From assembly GCA_030123645.1 (NCBI GenBank), contig JASJYE010000133.1, positions 1 through 6,762 of the forward strand: a stretch of DNA of 6,762 nt, written 5' to 3'. The position numbers were made by a program, and so were the translations under genes. The first letter of the stretch is position 1; each line of letters begins with the position of its first letter. The notes under the pieces are model-generated. The model was given only the letters and a program-made list of their open reading frames with translations, did no database searches and was not told where the DNA came from. Positions 1 through 6,137 of the stretch are shown in pieces. The DNA comes from Candidatus Hydrogenedentota bacterium (GTDB lineage: Bacteria; Hydrogenedentota; Hydrogenedentia; Hydrogenedentales; GCA-2746185).

Positions 1-18
1 CATCGCAAGCGGCGAAGG

Positions 19-85
19 GGAGGGCCGACTTCCACGTCGGCCGTGTGTTCTCGCGTGAGACGGCCAAGGTGGAACTTGGCCCTCC
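19..85. repeat. Inverted pair of REP-like hairpins (family B)
   Basis: Two hairpins face each other. The left one has GGAG (19-22), then stem GGCCGAC (23-29), loop TTCCAC and GTCGGCC (36-42). The right one is in the opposite orientation: GGCCAAG (62-68), loop GTGGAA, CTTGGCC (75-81), then CTCC (82-85), the complement of GGAG. The 19-base centre also has a dyad, TCTC-GCGT-GAGA (49-60). The two hairpins differ at two stem base pairs and both changes are compensated (G-C to A-T and C-G to G-C), so each still folds perfectly. A GGAG or GTAG tetranucleotide 5' of a hairpin, with copies in inverted pairs, is the known layout of REP/BIME elements moved by RAYT transposases. Membership of that class is inference, since no RAYT gene is in the window. 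Confidence 0.7.
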
Positions 86-108
86 CGACTGCGCCATTGA
101 CCGGCGAA

Positions 109-209
109 GGGTGCCACCGCCAAACTCGTTTGGGGGTGCGTTCGAAGCCGACACCATACACCCTCAGGCTGCGCCTGACGCCGGAACGTCCGGTCTCGAA
201 TTGGCACCC
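109..209 (+). repeat. Structured multi-hairpin repeat (family C), diverged copy
   Basis: Its first 32 bases match exactly a segment of the tandem units at 3559 and 3750, and weaker similarity continues to about 222. Several dyads are visible: an outer stem GGGTGCCA (109-116) with TGGCACCC (202-209); a hairpin CACC-g-CCAAAC-TC-GTTTGG-g-GGTG (115-138); CAGGC-TGC-GCCTG (165-177); and CCGGA-ACG-TCCGG (181-193). The outer stem and the first hairpin share two bases, so they compete slightly. The CAGGC stem is CAAGC/GCTTG in the other copies, a compensated change. It lies about 40 bases beyond the end of the convergent-side glycosyltransferase gene. No protein-coding reading is credible here. It may be a mobile hairpin element or a structured RNA. 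Confidence 0.65.
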
Positions 210-247
210 ATGACTTCCTTTTCCTCGTCGACCTCGCGCATTCTTCC

Positions 248-1960
248 CTACCCCGTCCATCTCAGCACGAGAAATTCCTCCGGCCCCTGCGATCCGATTC
301 GAAATGGTAAATAACCAATCTTATGGGAATAGAAGCCCGCGTCGGAGACCGCATGAAACGTAATCAGCCTTGTATGGAAGGGGTAAGAGAAGCGGGCGAC
401 ATCTTCAAAGCCTCCCGGCGGCGATTTCCAGGTTTCTGCCCCGTGGCTATGAACCACCAATAATGCCCCGCGCGGCATTTGCGCTATGATCGCGTCGCCG
501 TAATTCTCAGTCGGCTCGAAGGAAAACGGCGTCGAGCCGGCCTCTGTGACGTAATACTCGAAGCCCCAAAACGCCACGTGATACAGAGGCGCTGCCTCAT
601 CGCGGGCCAAGGCCGCCGCTTCACGGACGGCCCTCTTGCCGTGTTCGGCGGCCTCGTAGTCGCCCGCGACGATCCAAAGGCACAAGGCCGCCGCTGCGAA
701 ACTACGCCACCGGAACCACCGCTTTGGCATGGCGCAGCGAGAGCCGACAGGAAGCCCCCGTGTCAACACGATCCCAATTGCCGGCGCCATGGGAAGCAGC
801 GTGCGTGCGCTGACGTAGTGATTAATCGCCGCCGCGAACAGGACGCTACCGAAGATCCAAAGCGCCAACAGCGCCGCGTCCGCATCTCGCTGCCTAAGTA
901 ATTCGCGCGCCGAAACCGCGAGTATCGCGGCGCCGATAAACAGCAGCAAAGCGAACATGAGCAGTTCGGGCCAAGTATAGGGCTCCGTTGTACCGAGAAG
1001 AAGCTGAAGTGGCGAGAAGCCCTCAATCAAAGGGAGCGCAAGCAGCGCCGCAACGCCCGCGCCCGCGGCGAGCCAGCGCCAGGCCGCCAGGGGTCGAAGA
1101 TAGAGCACCAGTGGCAGAAAGGAACCTCCTGCAAACACGAGCGCCAGCACCCATCGCGTTGCGCCGGCCTCCTCGCTGCGCCATTTCGAGGCCAAGGCCA
1201 CGCCGGCGGCGTCGGAAAAGGTGGTAATGCCGTACGAAACGTAAGTGATGATTTCATAGCCGGCAATGCATGCGGCCGGAATCAAAAAGTAGAGCGGCCA
1301 CCGGCCCAGCGAGCGCTTTCTCAACACTGAGTACGCGAACAGCAGCGGGAGCAACGTCACGCCATAGTATTTGCAGAGATACGCCGCCCCCATCAGCAGC
1401 GCCGCTCCCGCGAGATACCATCCTTTGTCCGCATCCAATCCGCGGCGCCACAAATAGATGGACCACACGTAACACGCCAGCAGGGGGACGTCGGTCATCA
1501 GACTCGAGGCCGAAACGAGAAAGACAGGCGTTAAGACGGCCATGAAAGTGGCGTGCAAGGGCGCCGGCGACAGATCCCGGGCGAGGAGATAGATACCCAA
1601 TCCCGCCAGACCCGTAAACAGCAGCATGCCCAGGTGCAGCGGGACCTCGTTCCAGCCTCCTGCCGCACCGAGCAGCGCCAGGAAATACGGCACACCGGGC
1701 GGGTTATGGTTTACTTCATGAATAGGCACTTTGGCATAACCGTAGTCCACGTCGAAGCCGAAAAAATCCAGCGGGTCTTTCGCGATTTGCTGGGCTACCC
1801 AGACGAACACGTGGTCGTCCGCGTGAAATGGTTTGTTCACGAAAGGCAGAAGAAGAAGTATTGGAACAAGAAACGCAATTATGCACGAGCCCCGGAACGA
1901 TAGCTGAGGCCGCGCAGACCTTCGCTCCAGCGATTCAGCGTCAAAACTCGGTGTCGTCAT
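248..1960 (-). CDS. GT39/ArnT-like membrane glycosyltransferase
   Basis: A 570-residue polytopic membrane protein of the GT-C fold (PMT_2/GT39 type). Such enzymes move a sugar from a polyprenyl-phosphate donor to lipid, glycan or protein on the outer face of the inner membrane; the acceptor here is unknown. Family marks (numbering from the chosen start) are an acidic first-loop motif DDH (48-50) after the first helix (about 26-42), NHNPPG (84-89) matching the usual HPP loop, TDVPL (156-160), CKYY (196-199) and SARTLLPMAP (384-393). The last helix ends near 432 and a soluble C-terminal domain follows to 570, as is common in the family. The start chosen is the internal ATG at 1960, preceded by GGAG five bases upstream. 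An in-frame ATG at 1990 would add ten residues but has no ribosome-binding site. The gene stands alone, divergent from the restriction-modification operon, and no glycan cluster is visible, so a specific arnT role cannot be assigned. Confidence 0.85.
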   Translation of the reverse strand: MTTPSFDAESLERRSARPQLSFRGSCIIAFLVPILLLLPFVNKPFHADDHVFVWVAQQIAKDPLDFFGFDVDYGYAKVPIHEVNHNPPGVPYFLALLGAAGGWNEVPLHLGMLLFTGLAGLGIYLLARDLSPAPLHATFMAVLTPVFLVSASSLMTDVPLLACYVWSIYLWRRGLDADKGWYLAGAALLMGAAYLCKYYGVTLLPLLFAYSVLRKRSLGRWPLYFLIPAACIAGYEIITYVSYGITTFSDAAGVALASKWRSEEAGATRWVLALVFAGGSFLPLVLYLRPLAAWRWLAAGAGVAALLALPLIEGFSPLQLLLGTTEPYTWPELLMFALLLFIGAAILAVSARELLRQRDADAALLALWIFGSVLFAAAINHYVSARTLLPMAPAIGIVLTRGLPVGSRCAMPKRWFRWRSFAAAALCLWIVAGDYEAAEHGKRAVREAAALARDEAAPLYHVAFWGFEYYVTEAGSTPFSFEPTENYGDAIIAQMPRGALLVVHSHGAETWKSPPGGFEDVARFSYPFHTRLITFHAVSDAGFYSHKIGYLPFRIGSQGPEEFLVLRWTG

Positions 1961-2112
1961 CTCGTCTCCGCTTCGTTCGCAGTCCCGCATGATTCGCGCA
2001 CGTCGCGCGCGTAGCGGGTTCCGGACCTCTGCCCGGGCTTTCCAGCGTTGCGCTCCGGGTCATCGCCCGCGCCCCGTCTAACTCGCCAACCTCCGCGGGT
2101 TGCAGAGGCCCC

Positions 2113-2141
2113 AGCCTAGCAGAGCGCCCGTGGGGCAGCAA
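2113..2141 (-). promoter_or_regulatory. Possible promoter of the glycosyltransferase gene
   Basis: On the minus strand, TTGCTG (2141-2136) is followed after exactly 17 bases by TAGGCT (2118-2113). Transcription would start near 2106, leaving a leader of about 145 bases before the ATG at 1960. The match to the sigma-70 consensus is weak. It gains some weight because the two other candidate promoters in this window have the same TTGC start, 17-base spacing and CT-ending -10 box. Confidence 0.25.
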
Positions 2142-2167
2142 AAACACAGCGCTTTTTCCCGTACGCA

Positions 2168-2196
2168 TTGCATCCCGCCCGCTTCTTCGGCATACT
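2168..2196 (+). promoter_or_regulatory. Possible promoter of the restriction-modification operon
   Basis: TTGCAT (2168-2173), a 17-base spacer, then CATACT (2191-2196), four of six bases matching the -10 consensus. Transcription would start near 2203, giving a leader of only about 15 bases that holds the strong Shine-Dalgarno AGGGGG (2207-2212) just before the nuclease ATG at 2218. No controller-protein gene or obvious C-box is seen in the spacer between 1961 and 2217. Confidence 0.35.
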
Positions 2197-2217
2197 CCCC
2201 GCCGATAGGGGGCTGCG

Positions 2218-2607
2218 ATGCCAGGAAGAGCCAAGGCCGTCGAATCGGGCAACGAATTACGCGACACGGTGGCGGCCCTCGGAAAAGAGCTGGGGCTGTC
2301 TACCGAGATCGAGGTTTCGGTAGGCCGGCGCATTTGGGGCGCAAAACGCCGCATAGACGTGGTCTTGAAACACCCTGAAACACGGGTGAGCCTCGGCATC
2401 GAGTGCAAATTTCAGGGCGGACCGGGCAGCGCGGAGGAAAAAATCCCCGCCACCATCGAGGACATCCGCGCGTGGCCCATTCGCGGCATCGTAGTCTATA
2501 GCGGGGATGGCTTCTCGTCGAACATGGAGTCCTATCTATTGTCCACGGGCATGGCCGTCGGCTTCGAGGATCTCGAGAACTGGCTGGAGCTGTATTTCGG
2601 ATTATGA
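2218..2607 (+). CDS. Small PD-(D/E)XK nuclease, putative restriction endonuclease
   Basis: A 129-residue soluble protein with the core of the PD-(D/E)XK nuclease fold. There is an N-terminal helix with Glu13 (GNELRD), then a strand with Asp47 (RRIDVVL) and the catalytic-type E-x-K at 62-64 (IECKFQ). EEKIPATIEDI (73-83), a hydrophobic strand GIVVY (90-94) and a C-terminal helix ending at LYFGL follow. Asp47, Glu62 and Lys64 should form the metal-binding active site. The start is firm: AGGGGG lies five bases before the ATG. The TGA stop overlaps the ATG of the adenine methylase (ATGA), so the two are translationally coupled. That pairing suggests it is the restriction enzyme of a type II system, with a target the methylase protects. 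It is very short for a restriction enzyme (most have 200 or more residues), and no separate DNA-recognition domain is visible. It could instead be a partner nuclease without site-specific cutting. The fold call is fairly sure; the restriction role is inferred. Confidence 0.75.
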   Translation: MPGRAKAVESGNELRDTVAALGKELGLSTEIEVSVGRRIWGAKRRIDVVLKHPETRVSLGIECKFQGGPGSAEEKIPATIEDIRAWPIRGIVVYSGDGFSSNMESYLLSTGMAVGFEDLENWLELYFGL

Positions 2608-3473
2608 GCGTAACGCGTGCAGTTAACGGCCGGTTCCTCCCCAGGCCTTTTCTGAAATGGGTCGGCGGCAAACGCCAACTCCTGCCAGAACTGCTGGCCC
2701 GGGTCGAGCGCGCGGGCGCATTTGGACGATACCACGAGCCCTTCGTTGGCGGCGGGGCGTTGTTCTTCGAGCTGCACCGGCTCGGCAAGCTGAAAAAGTA
2801 TGCGTGGTTGTCGGACTACAATCCGCGGCTGATCGAGACCTACGAAGGCCTGCGCGACCACGTTGAAGAAGTGATCGCGTTATTGGAGGGTCATAAAGCA
2901 CGGCATAGTGAAGAGCATTTCTATAAGGTACGAGCGCTCGGGAAAGGGCCGGAGCGGGCCGGGGAGACTCTGCCCGAGCGCGCCGCGCGGATTATCTATT
3001 TGAACAAGACGTGTTACAACGGATTGTATCGCGAGAACAGCAAAGGCGAATTCAACAGTCCCTTCGGCCGCTACAAAAACCCGCAGATATGCGATGAGGA
3101 CAATCTCCGAGCGGCGTCGAGAGCGTTGAAAAAGGCAAAGATTGAGACGCGGCACTTTAAAACCATCGTCGAGCGGGCGAAGCCGGGCGACCTGGTGTAC
3201 TTCGACCCTCCCTATCACCCGGTCTCAAAGACCGCGTCCTTCACTTCCTACGACCGTGGCGGTTTCGGCGAAGACTCGCAGCGCCTGCTGGCCCGCGTCT
3301 ATGCCCAGTTGGATCGGAAGGGCGTCAGGGTCTTGCTCTCAAACTCAATGACGGACATCGTGCAGGACATCTACAGCGCCTTCATCATCGACGAGGTTTC
3401 CGCCAACCGGGCCGTCAACAGCCGCGCCGATCGCCGAGGCAAAGTGCGCGAGGCGCTCGTACGAAACTTCTAG
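2604..3473 (+). CDS. Dam-family (D12 class) DNA N6-adenine methyltransferase
   Basis: A 289-residue enzyme that transfers a methyl group from S-adenosylmethionine to N6 of adenine in a specific DNA site. The motif order is that of the alpha (Dam/DpnM/EcoRV) group. Motif X is PFLKWVGGKRQLL (15-27); motif I is EPFVGGGALFF (45-55), binding the cofactor; DYN (71-73) follows; NKTCYNGLYREN (134-145) and FNSPFGRY (150-157) lie in the recognition region. Catalytic DPPY is at 201-204, SNS at 246-248, and the C-terminal NSRADRRGKVREALVRNF is typical of the family. The length is normal and no key residue is missing. Its ATG overlaps the nuclease stop codon; the only nearby GGAG-like sequence is somewhat far upstream, so reinitiation from the nuclease is likely. 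Dam-like proteins often modify GATC, but the site cannot be proven from sequence alone, so the symbol dam is withheld. A solitary methylase is less likely given the coupled nuclease. Confidence 0.93.
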   Translation: MSVTRAVNGRFLPRPFLKWVGGKRQLLPELLARVERAGAFGRYHEPFVGGGALFFELHRLGKLKKYAWLSDYNPRLIETYEGLRDHVEEVIALLEGHKARHSEEHFYKVRALGKGPERAGETLPERAARIIYLNKTCYNGLYRENSKGEFNSPFGRYKNPQICDEDNLRAASRALKKAKIETRHFKTIVERAKPGDLVYFDPPYHPVSKTASFTSYDRGGFGEDSQRLLARVYAQLDRKGVRVLLSNSMTDIVQDIYSAFIIDEVSANRAVNSRADRRGKVREALVRNF

Positions 3474-3489
3474 AGCATTTCAGGAATCT

Positions 3490-3512
3490 GCATGGGCTGA
3501 AGCCCATCCTAC
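3490..3512 (-). repeat. Family A REP hairpin, copy 1
   Basis: Read on the minus strand it is GTAG (3512-3509), G, stem ATGGGCT, loop TC, stem AGCCCAT, then GC. It lies 17 bases after the methylase stop, so it could also act as a transcript-end or RNA-stability hairpin, but no run of T follows as in an intrinsic terminator. Confidence 0.8.
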
Positions 3513-3558
3513 ACGGCTTGCGTTGATGCTTGGCGCGGCGTCGGCATCCCCCCGCCAT

Positions 3559-3640
3559 GGGTGCCACCGCCAAACTCGTTTGGGGGTGCGTCCGGAGCCA
3601 AGGCCCTACACCCGCAAGCTGCGCTTGACGGTGGCCACCC
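3559..3640 (+). repeat. Family C structured element, tandem unit 1
   Basis: It begins GGGTGCC (3559-3565), which can pair imperfectly with GGCCACCC (3633-3640). Between these lie the CCAAAC-TC-GTTTGG hairpin (3570-3583) and CAAGC-TGC-GCTTG (3615-3627). The palindrome TCCGGA sits where the left-hand copy has the palindrome TTCGAA. Weaker similarity to the copy at 109 continues to about 3660. Confidence 0.65.
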
Positions 3641-3680
3641 GTCGGTCTCTCGGATGGGTTTGGCCGTGGCGCCGGAATCT

Positions 3681-3703
3681 GCATGGGCTGAAGCCCATCC
3701 TAC
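3681..3703 (-). repeat. Family A REP hairpin, copy 2
   Basis: Identical to the hairpin 191 bases upstream, in the same orientation, at the start of the second tandem unit. Confidence 0.8.
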
Positions 3704-3749
3704 ACGGCTTGCGTTGATGCTTGGCGCGGCGTCGGCATCCCCCCGCCAT

Positions 3750-3831
3750 GGGTGCCACCGCCAAACTCGTTTGGGGGTGCGTCCGGAGCCAAGGCCCTAC
3801 ACCCGCAAGCTGCGCTTGACGGTGGCCACCC
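3750..3831 (+). repeat. Family C structured element, tandem unit 2
   Basis: Identical to the element 191 bases upstream, as part of the second tandem unit. Confidence 0.65.
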
Positions 3832-3871
3832 GTCGGTCTCTCGGATGGGTTTGGCCGTGGCGCCGGAATCT

Positions 3872-3894
3872 GCATGGGCTGAAGCCCATCCTAC
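3872..3894 (-). repeat. Family A REP hairpin, copy 3
   Basis: Identical to copies 1 and 2 and in the same orientation. It is the only hairpin in the truncated third unit and ends 23 bases before the candidate promoter of the transport operon. Confidence 0.8.
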
Positions 3895-3917
3895 ACGGCT
3901 TCTAATGCGCGTCCGGC

Positions 3918-3946
3918 TTGCAAAACCTCCGATTCTTCTTTAGACT
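3918..3946 (+). promoter_or_regulatory. Possible promoter of the transport operon
   Basis: TTGCAA (3918-3923), 17 bases, then TAGACT (3941-3946), with four of six -10 bases matching. Transcription would start near 3953, about 38 bases before the ATG at 3991. Without gaps, 31 bases here align with the candidate promoter at 2168 and share about two thirds of positions, including a TTCTTC in the spacer at the same place. Confidence 0.4.
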
Positions 3947-3962
3947 CTCGGGCTATTGCGTA

Positions 3963-3974
3963 GCGACCAGTCGC
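3963..3974. promoter_or_regulatory. Small dyad in the transport-operon leader
   Basis: GCGAC-CA-GTCGC is a perfect five-base-pair dyad between the predicted transcription start and the ATG at 3991. It could be an operator half-site pair or a leader hairpin. A dyad this short can occur by chance in GC-rich DNA. Confidence 0.2.
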
Positions 3975-3990
3975 AGCCGGACGCCAAACC

Positions 3991-4572
3991 ATGAAACTTC
4001 CGCATCTCCTTTTCGCGCTCTTGCTCGCAATGTGCGCAGTAGTGGTCGCCGCCTTCTTCATCGAGGAAGTCCCCTTTGTCGAGATCGCCCCGGAGGACGG
4101 CGGTCCCGTCGTCAGGGAATACCTTGGCCACGGCTTCGATCACCCGGAATTCGGGGCCATGCAGGCGAGCGGCGAGGGTGCCGAGCGGCACGCGCGCGTC
4201 CTGTGGCTCGGCCTGATTCTCGGCCTGCTCGAGATCGGCTTTTTCCTCACCTGCCTCGTATTGGGTGCACAGAAAAACGAAAAATTCGGCCCGCTCCTCC
4301 GCCCGGTCACGATCGCGGGCGCGATCTACGCGGCCATCTTCACGGCGATCGTCCTCACGTACCGCGGCTACGCTACCGAGGACACGCACACGCTTTTCCT
4401 GGGGCTTCCAACCCCGACGGCGTGGATGGTCTACGGTATTTGGTTCTTTCCGTTCTTTTTCGTGCTGCTCTACATGCACATCTTCGACAGCTGGACCTTC
4501 ACGGAAGAGGACGCGGAACGCTTCCGTGAGATCGTCGCCGCAAGACGGAAGGCCGAGGCGGAAGAATCCTGA
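3991..4572 (+). CDS. Four-helix membrane protein coupled to the symporter
   Basis: A 193-residue inner-membrane protein whose family is not recognised. Hydrophobic segments lie at about 5-24, 70-92, 103-124 and 143-165. Basic residues in the loop around 95-104 and in the tail (RFREIVAARRKAEA) put both ends in the cytoplasm by the positive-inside rule. The first outside loop (25-69) is acidic and carries three histidines (GHGFDHPEF and AERHA). LAMC near residue 15 does not fit a lipobox, so a lipoprotein is unlikely. The TGA stop shares one base with the symporter ATG (TGATG), so the two are made together. Some symporters of this superfamily have a small helical partner (DUF4212 or DUF485 proteins), but those are about 100 residues with two helices, so this is at most an analogue. 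The start has only a poor ribosome site (CCGGA), yet it places the first helix correctly and no better in-frame ATG is apparent. Confidence 0.85.
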   Translation: MKLPHLLFALLLAMCAVVVAAFFIEEVPFVEIAPEDGGPVVREYLGHGFDHPEFGAMQASGEGAERHARVLWLGLILGLLEIGFFLTCLVLGAQKNEKFGPLLRPVTIAGAIYAAIFTAIVLTYRGYATEDTHTLFLGLPTPTAWMVYGIWFFPFFFVLLYMHIFDSWTFTEEDAERFREIVAARRKAEAEES

Positions 4573-6071
4573 TGGAAGAATACCGCAACATGATCGTATT
4601 CGTCTCGGTCGCCGTGTACATGGGCATGTGCATCGGCGTGGGCATATGGGCGCTCCGGCGCACGAAGTCGACGAAGGACTTCTTCATGGCCGGCCGTCAC
4701 CTCGGCGTGATGGTCACCGCTCTCGCCGTATTTTCAAGCACGCTGAGCGGCTTCGGCTTTGTCGGCGGACCGGGCCTCGTCTACCGCATGGGCATGAGCT
4801 CGCTGTGGATGATTGTCTGCTCCTCCATCGGCTACTGCCTATCGTTCTATCTCCTCAGCAAACGGATCCGGTTGTTCGCGGAGCTACGCGAAACCGTCTC
4901 GCTGCCGGATGCCGTGGCTGCGCGCTACAACAGCGAAGGGACACGATTCTTCACCGCGATCGCGATCCTCCTGGGCGTATTCGGTTATCTAGGCACGCAG
5001 ATTCTAGCGATGGCGCGGGTCCTGCGCGACATTCTGCTCAACATCGAGTGGTTGCCCGACGGCGCGGCGGAGCTCCATGTGTGCATGATCGTCTCGGTCG
5101 CGGTGCTCGTGTTTTATTGCGTCACCGGCGGGATCCTCGCGTCGGTGTACACAGACATGGTGCAGGGCGCCGTAATGATCATCGCCGCGCTCCTCGTATT
5201 CGTCGCGGCGTTCATGGCGGTCGACGGCGGCATGGTGGGTGCGGTCACGACCATTATGAACGACGACCCCGAGGCCATGAGCCCTTGGGGCACGCTGGGG
5301 ATGCTCGGCTGCCTGTCGTGGTATTTCCTCTTCGCCTTGGGCGGCGCGGGCCAGCCCCACATCGTAACCAAGTTCATGATGAACAAGAATATTTCGGACA
5401 TAAAACACATCATGCCCGTTACCATCCTCGGCTATACCCTATCCGCACTGCTATGGATCGGCATAGGCTTCGCCATGCGCGCCCTCGTGATTCAGGGCGT
5501 CCACGCCCCGCTCGAGGTGGCGGATGAAGCCGCGCCGCAGTTTCTCCAGACCTACGCGCATCCCCTGCTCGCGGGCGTCGTCTTCGCGGGACTCTTCGCC
5601 GCGATCATGTCCACGGCGGACGGGTTCTTAAACATCGGCGCGGCGGCCATCGTTCACGATATCCCGAAGGCGCTCGGCTTTAAGGCGATTCCGGGCGAGC
5701 TCTTCTGGGCACGCGTAGCGACGCTGATTATCGCCATCATCTCCGCCGTCTTAGCATACGTTCTCGATTCACGCGGCGACCTCGTCGCGCTTATTGGCGC
5801 CTTCGGCTGGGGGACCTTCGCCGCCGCGCTCGTGCCCACAGTAGCGATCGGGTTCAACTGGAAACGCGCCAACAGCACCGCCGCCATCACCGCGATCGTG
5901 ACGAGCCTCGTCGTGAATTTCGGCATCAAGCTCCTCGACATCCGCATCCCCTACAACATCGACGGCGGCGCGATCGCGCTTCTCGTGTCCCTCACGCTCT
6001 TCTTCGGCATCTCGCTCGCGATGAAACCGCCCAAACTCGACGCCGACATCGAAGCCATCATGGACATGTAA
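4572..6071 (+). CDS. Sodium:solute symporter (SSS family)
   Basis: A 499-residue inner-membrane transporter of the LeuT-fold SSS family, which uses the sodium gradient to import a solute such as an amino acid, sugar, vitamin or organic acid. About 13 helices can be counted, the usual number. Family marks are FFMAGRHLG (37-45) before helix 2, SGFGFVGGPGL (59-69), GGILASVYTDMVQGAVM (186-202), GGAGQPHIVTKFM (257-269, like the GQPHI loop of PutP) and AAIMSTADGFL (343-353). Ala344, Ser347 and Thr348 align with the Na2 sodium-site residues Ala337, Ser340 and Thr341 of E. coli PutP. Thr57 stands where PutP has the sodium-linked Asp55, so it is not a plain proline carrier. Substrate is unknown. GGAAG (4560-4564) lies seven bases before the ATG, which overlaps the preceding gene's stop. 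No terminator with a T-run follows; a REP hairpin pair begins 66 bases downstream. Confidence 0.93.
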   Translation: MEEYRNMIVFVSVAVYMGMCIGVGIWALRRTKSTKDFFMAGRHLGVMVTALAVFSSTLSGFGFVGGPGLVYRMGMSSLWMIVCSSIGYCLSFYLLSKRIRLFAELRETVSLPDAVAARYNSEGTRFFTAIAILLGVFGYLGTQILAMARVLRDILLNIEWLPDGAAELHVCMIVSVAVLVFYCVTGGILASVYTDMVQGAVMIIAALLVFVAAFMAVDGGMVGAVTTIMNDDPEAMSPWGTLGMLGCLSWYFLFALGGAGQPHIVTKFMMNKNISDIKHIMPVTILGYTLSALLWIGIGFAMRALVIQGVHAPLEVADEAAPQFLQTYAHPLLAGVVFAGLFAAIMSTADGFLNIGAAAIVHDIPKALGFKAIPGELFWARVATLIIAIISAVLAYVLDSRGDLVALIGAFGWGTFAAALVPTVAIGFNWKRANSTAAITAIVTSLVVNFGIKLLDIRIPYNIDGGAIALLVSLTLFFGISLAMKPPKLDADIEAIMDM

Positions 6072-6137
6072 CGCCAGCAACTCCCGCCGCGTTGCCACTC
6101 ACCCCGTCCATAAGCTATAAGGTGGCCCCGCCAGGCA

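Larger units (their letters stand above)
3483..3901 (+). repeat. 191-bp tandem repeat, two units plus a partial third
   Basis: Unit 1 (3483-3673) and unit 2 (3674-3864) read as identical over 191 bases. A third start (3865-3901, 37 bases) repeats the beginning of the unit and then diverges. Each unit starts with a family A hairpin, passes through a GC-rich linker and contains a family C element. The block fills almost all of the space between the methylase stop and the next operon's promoter, starting ten bases after the stop. The unit length is not a multiple of three, and open frames through it shift between copies, so it is not coding. The arrangement A-C-A-C-A suggests duplication by recombination between flanking A boxes, and perfect identity suggests it is recent. 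Confidence 0.95.

Noticed and set aside
45..314. 89-residue plus-strand open frame
   Set aside because: It runs through the family B and C repeats and into the end of the glycosyltransferase gene on the other strand; composition and context do not support a protein.
3483..3901. CRISPR array
   Set aside because: There are only two 191-bp units, with no short direct repeats separated by unique spacers and no cas genes.
3415..3905. Several overlapping open frames on both strands in the tandem block
   Set aside because: They are translations of the 191-bp repeat in shifting frames, and the same peptide phrases recur because the DNA repeats.
4265..5527. 420-residue plus-strand open frame
   Set aside because: It is very Arg-rich and overlaps both transport genes in another frame, a typical shadow in GC-rich DNA. 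The two real frames have clear membrane helices and family motifs.
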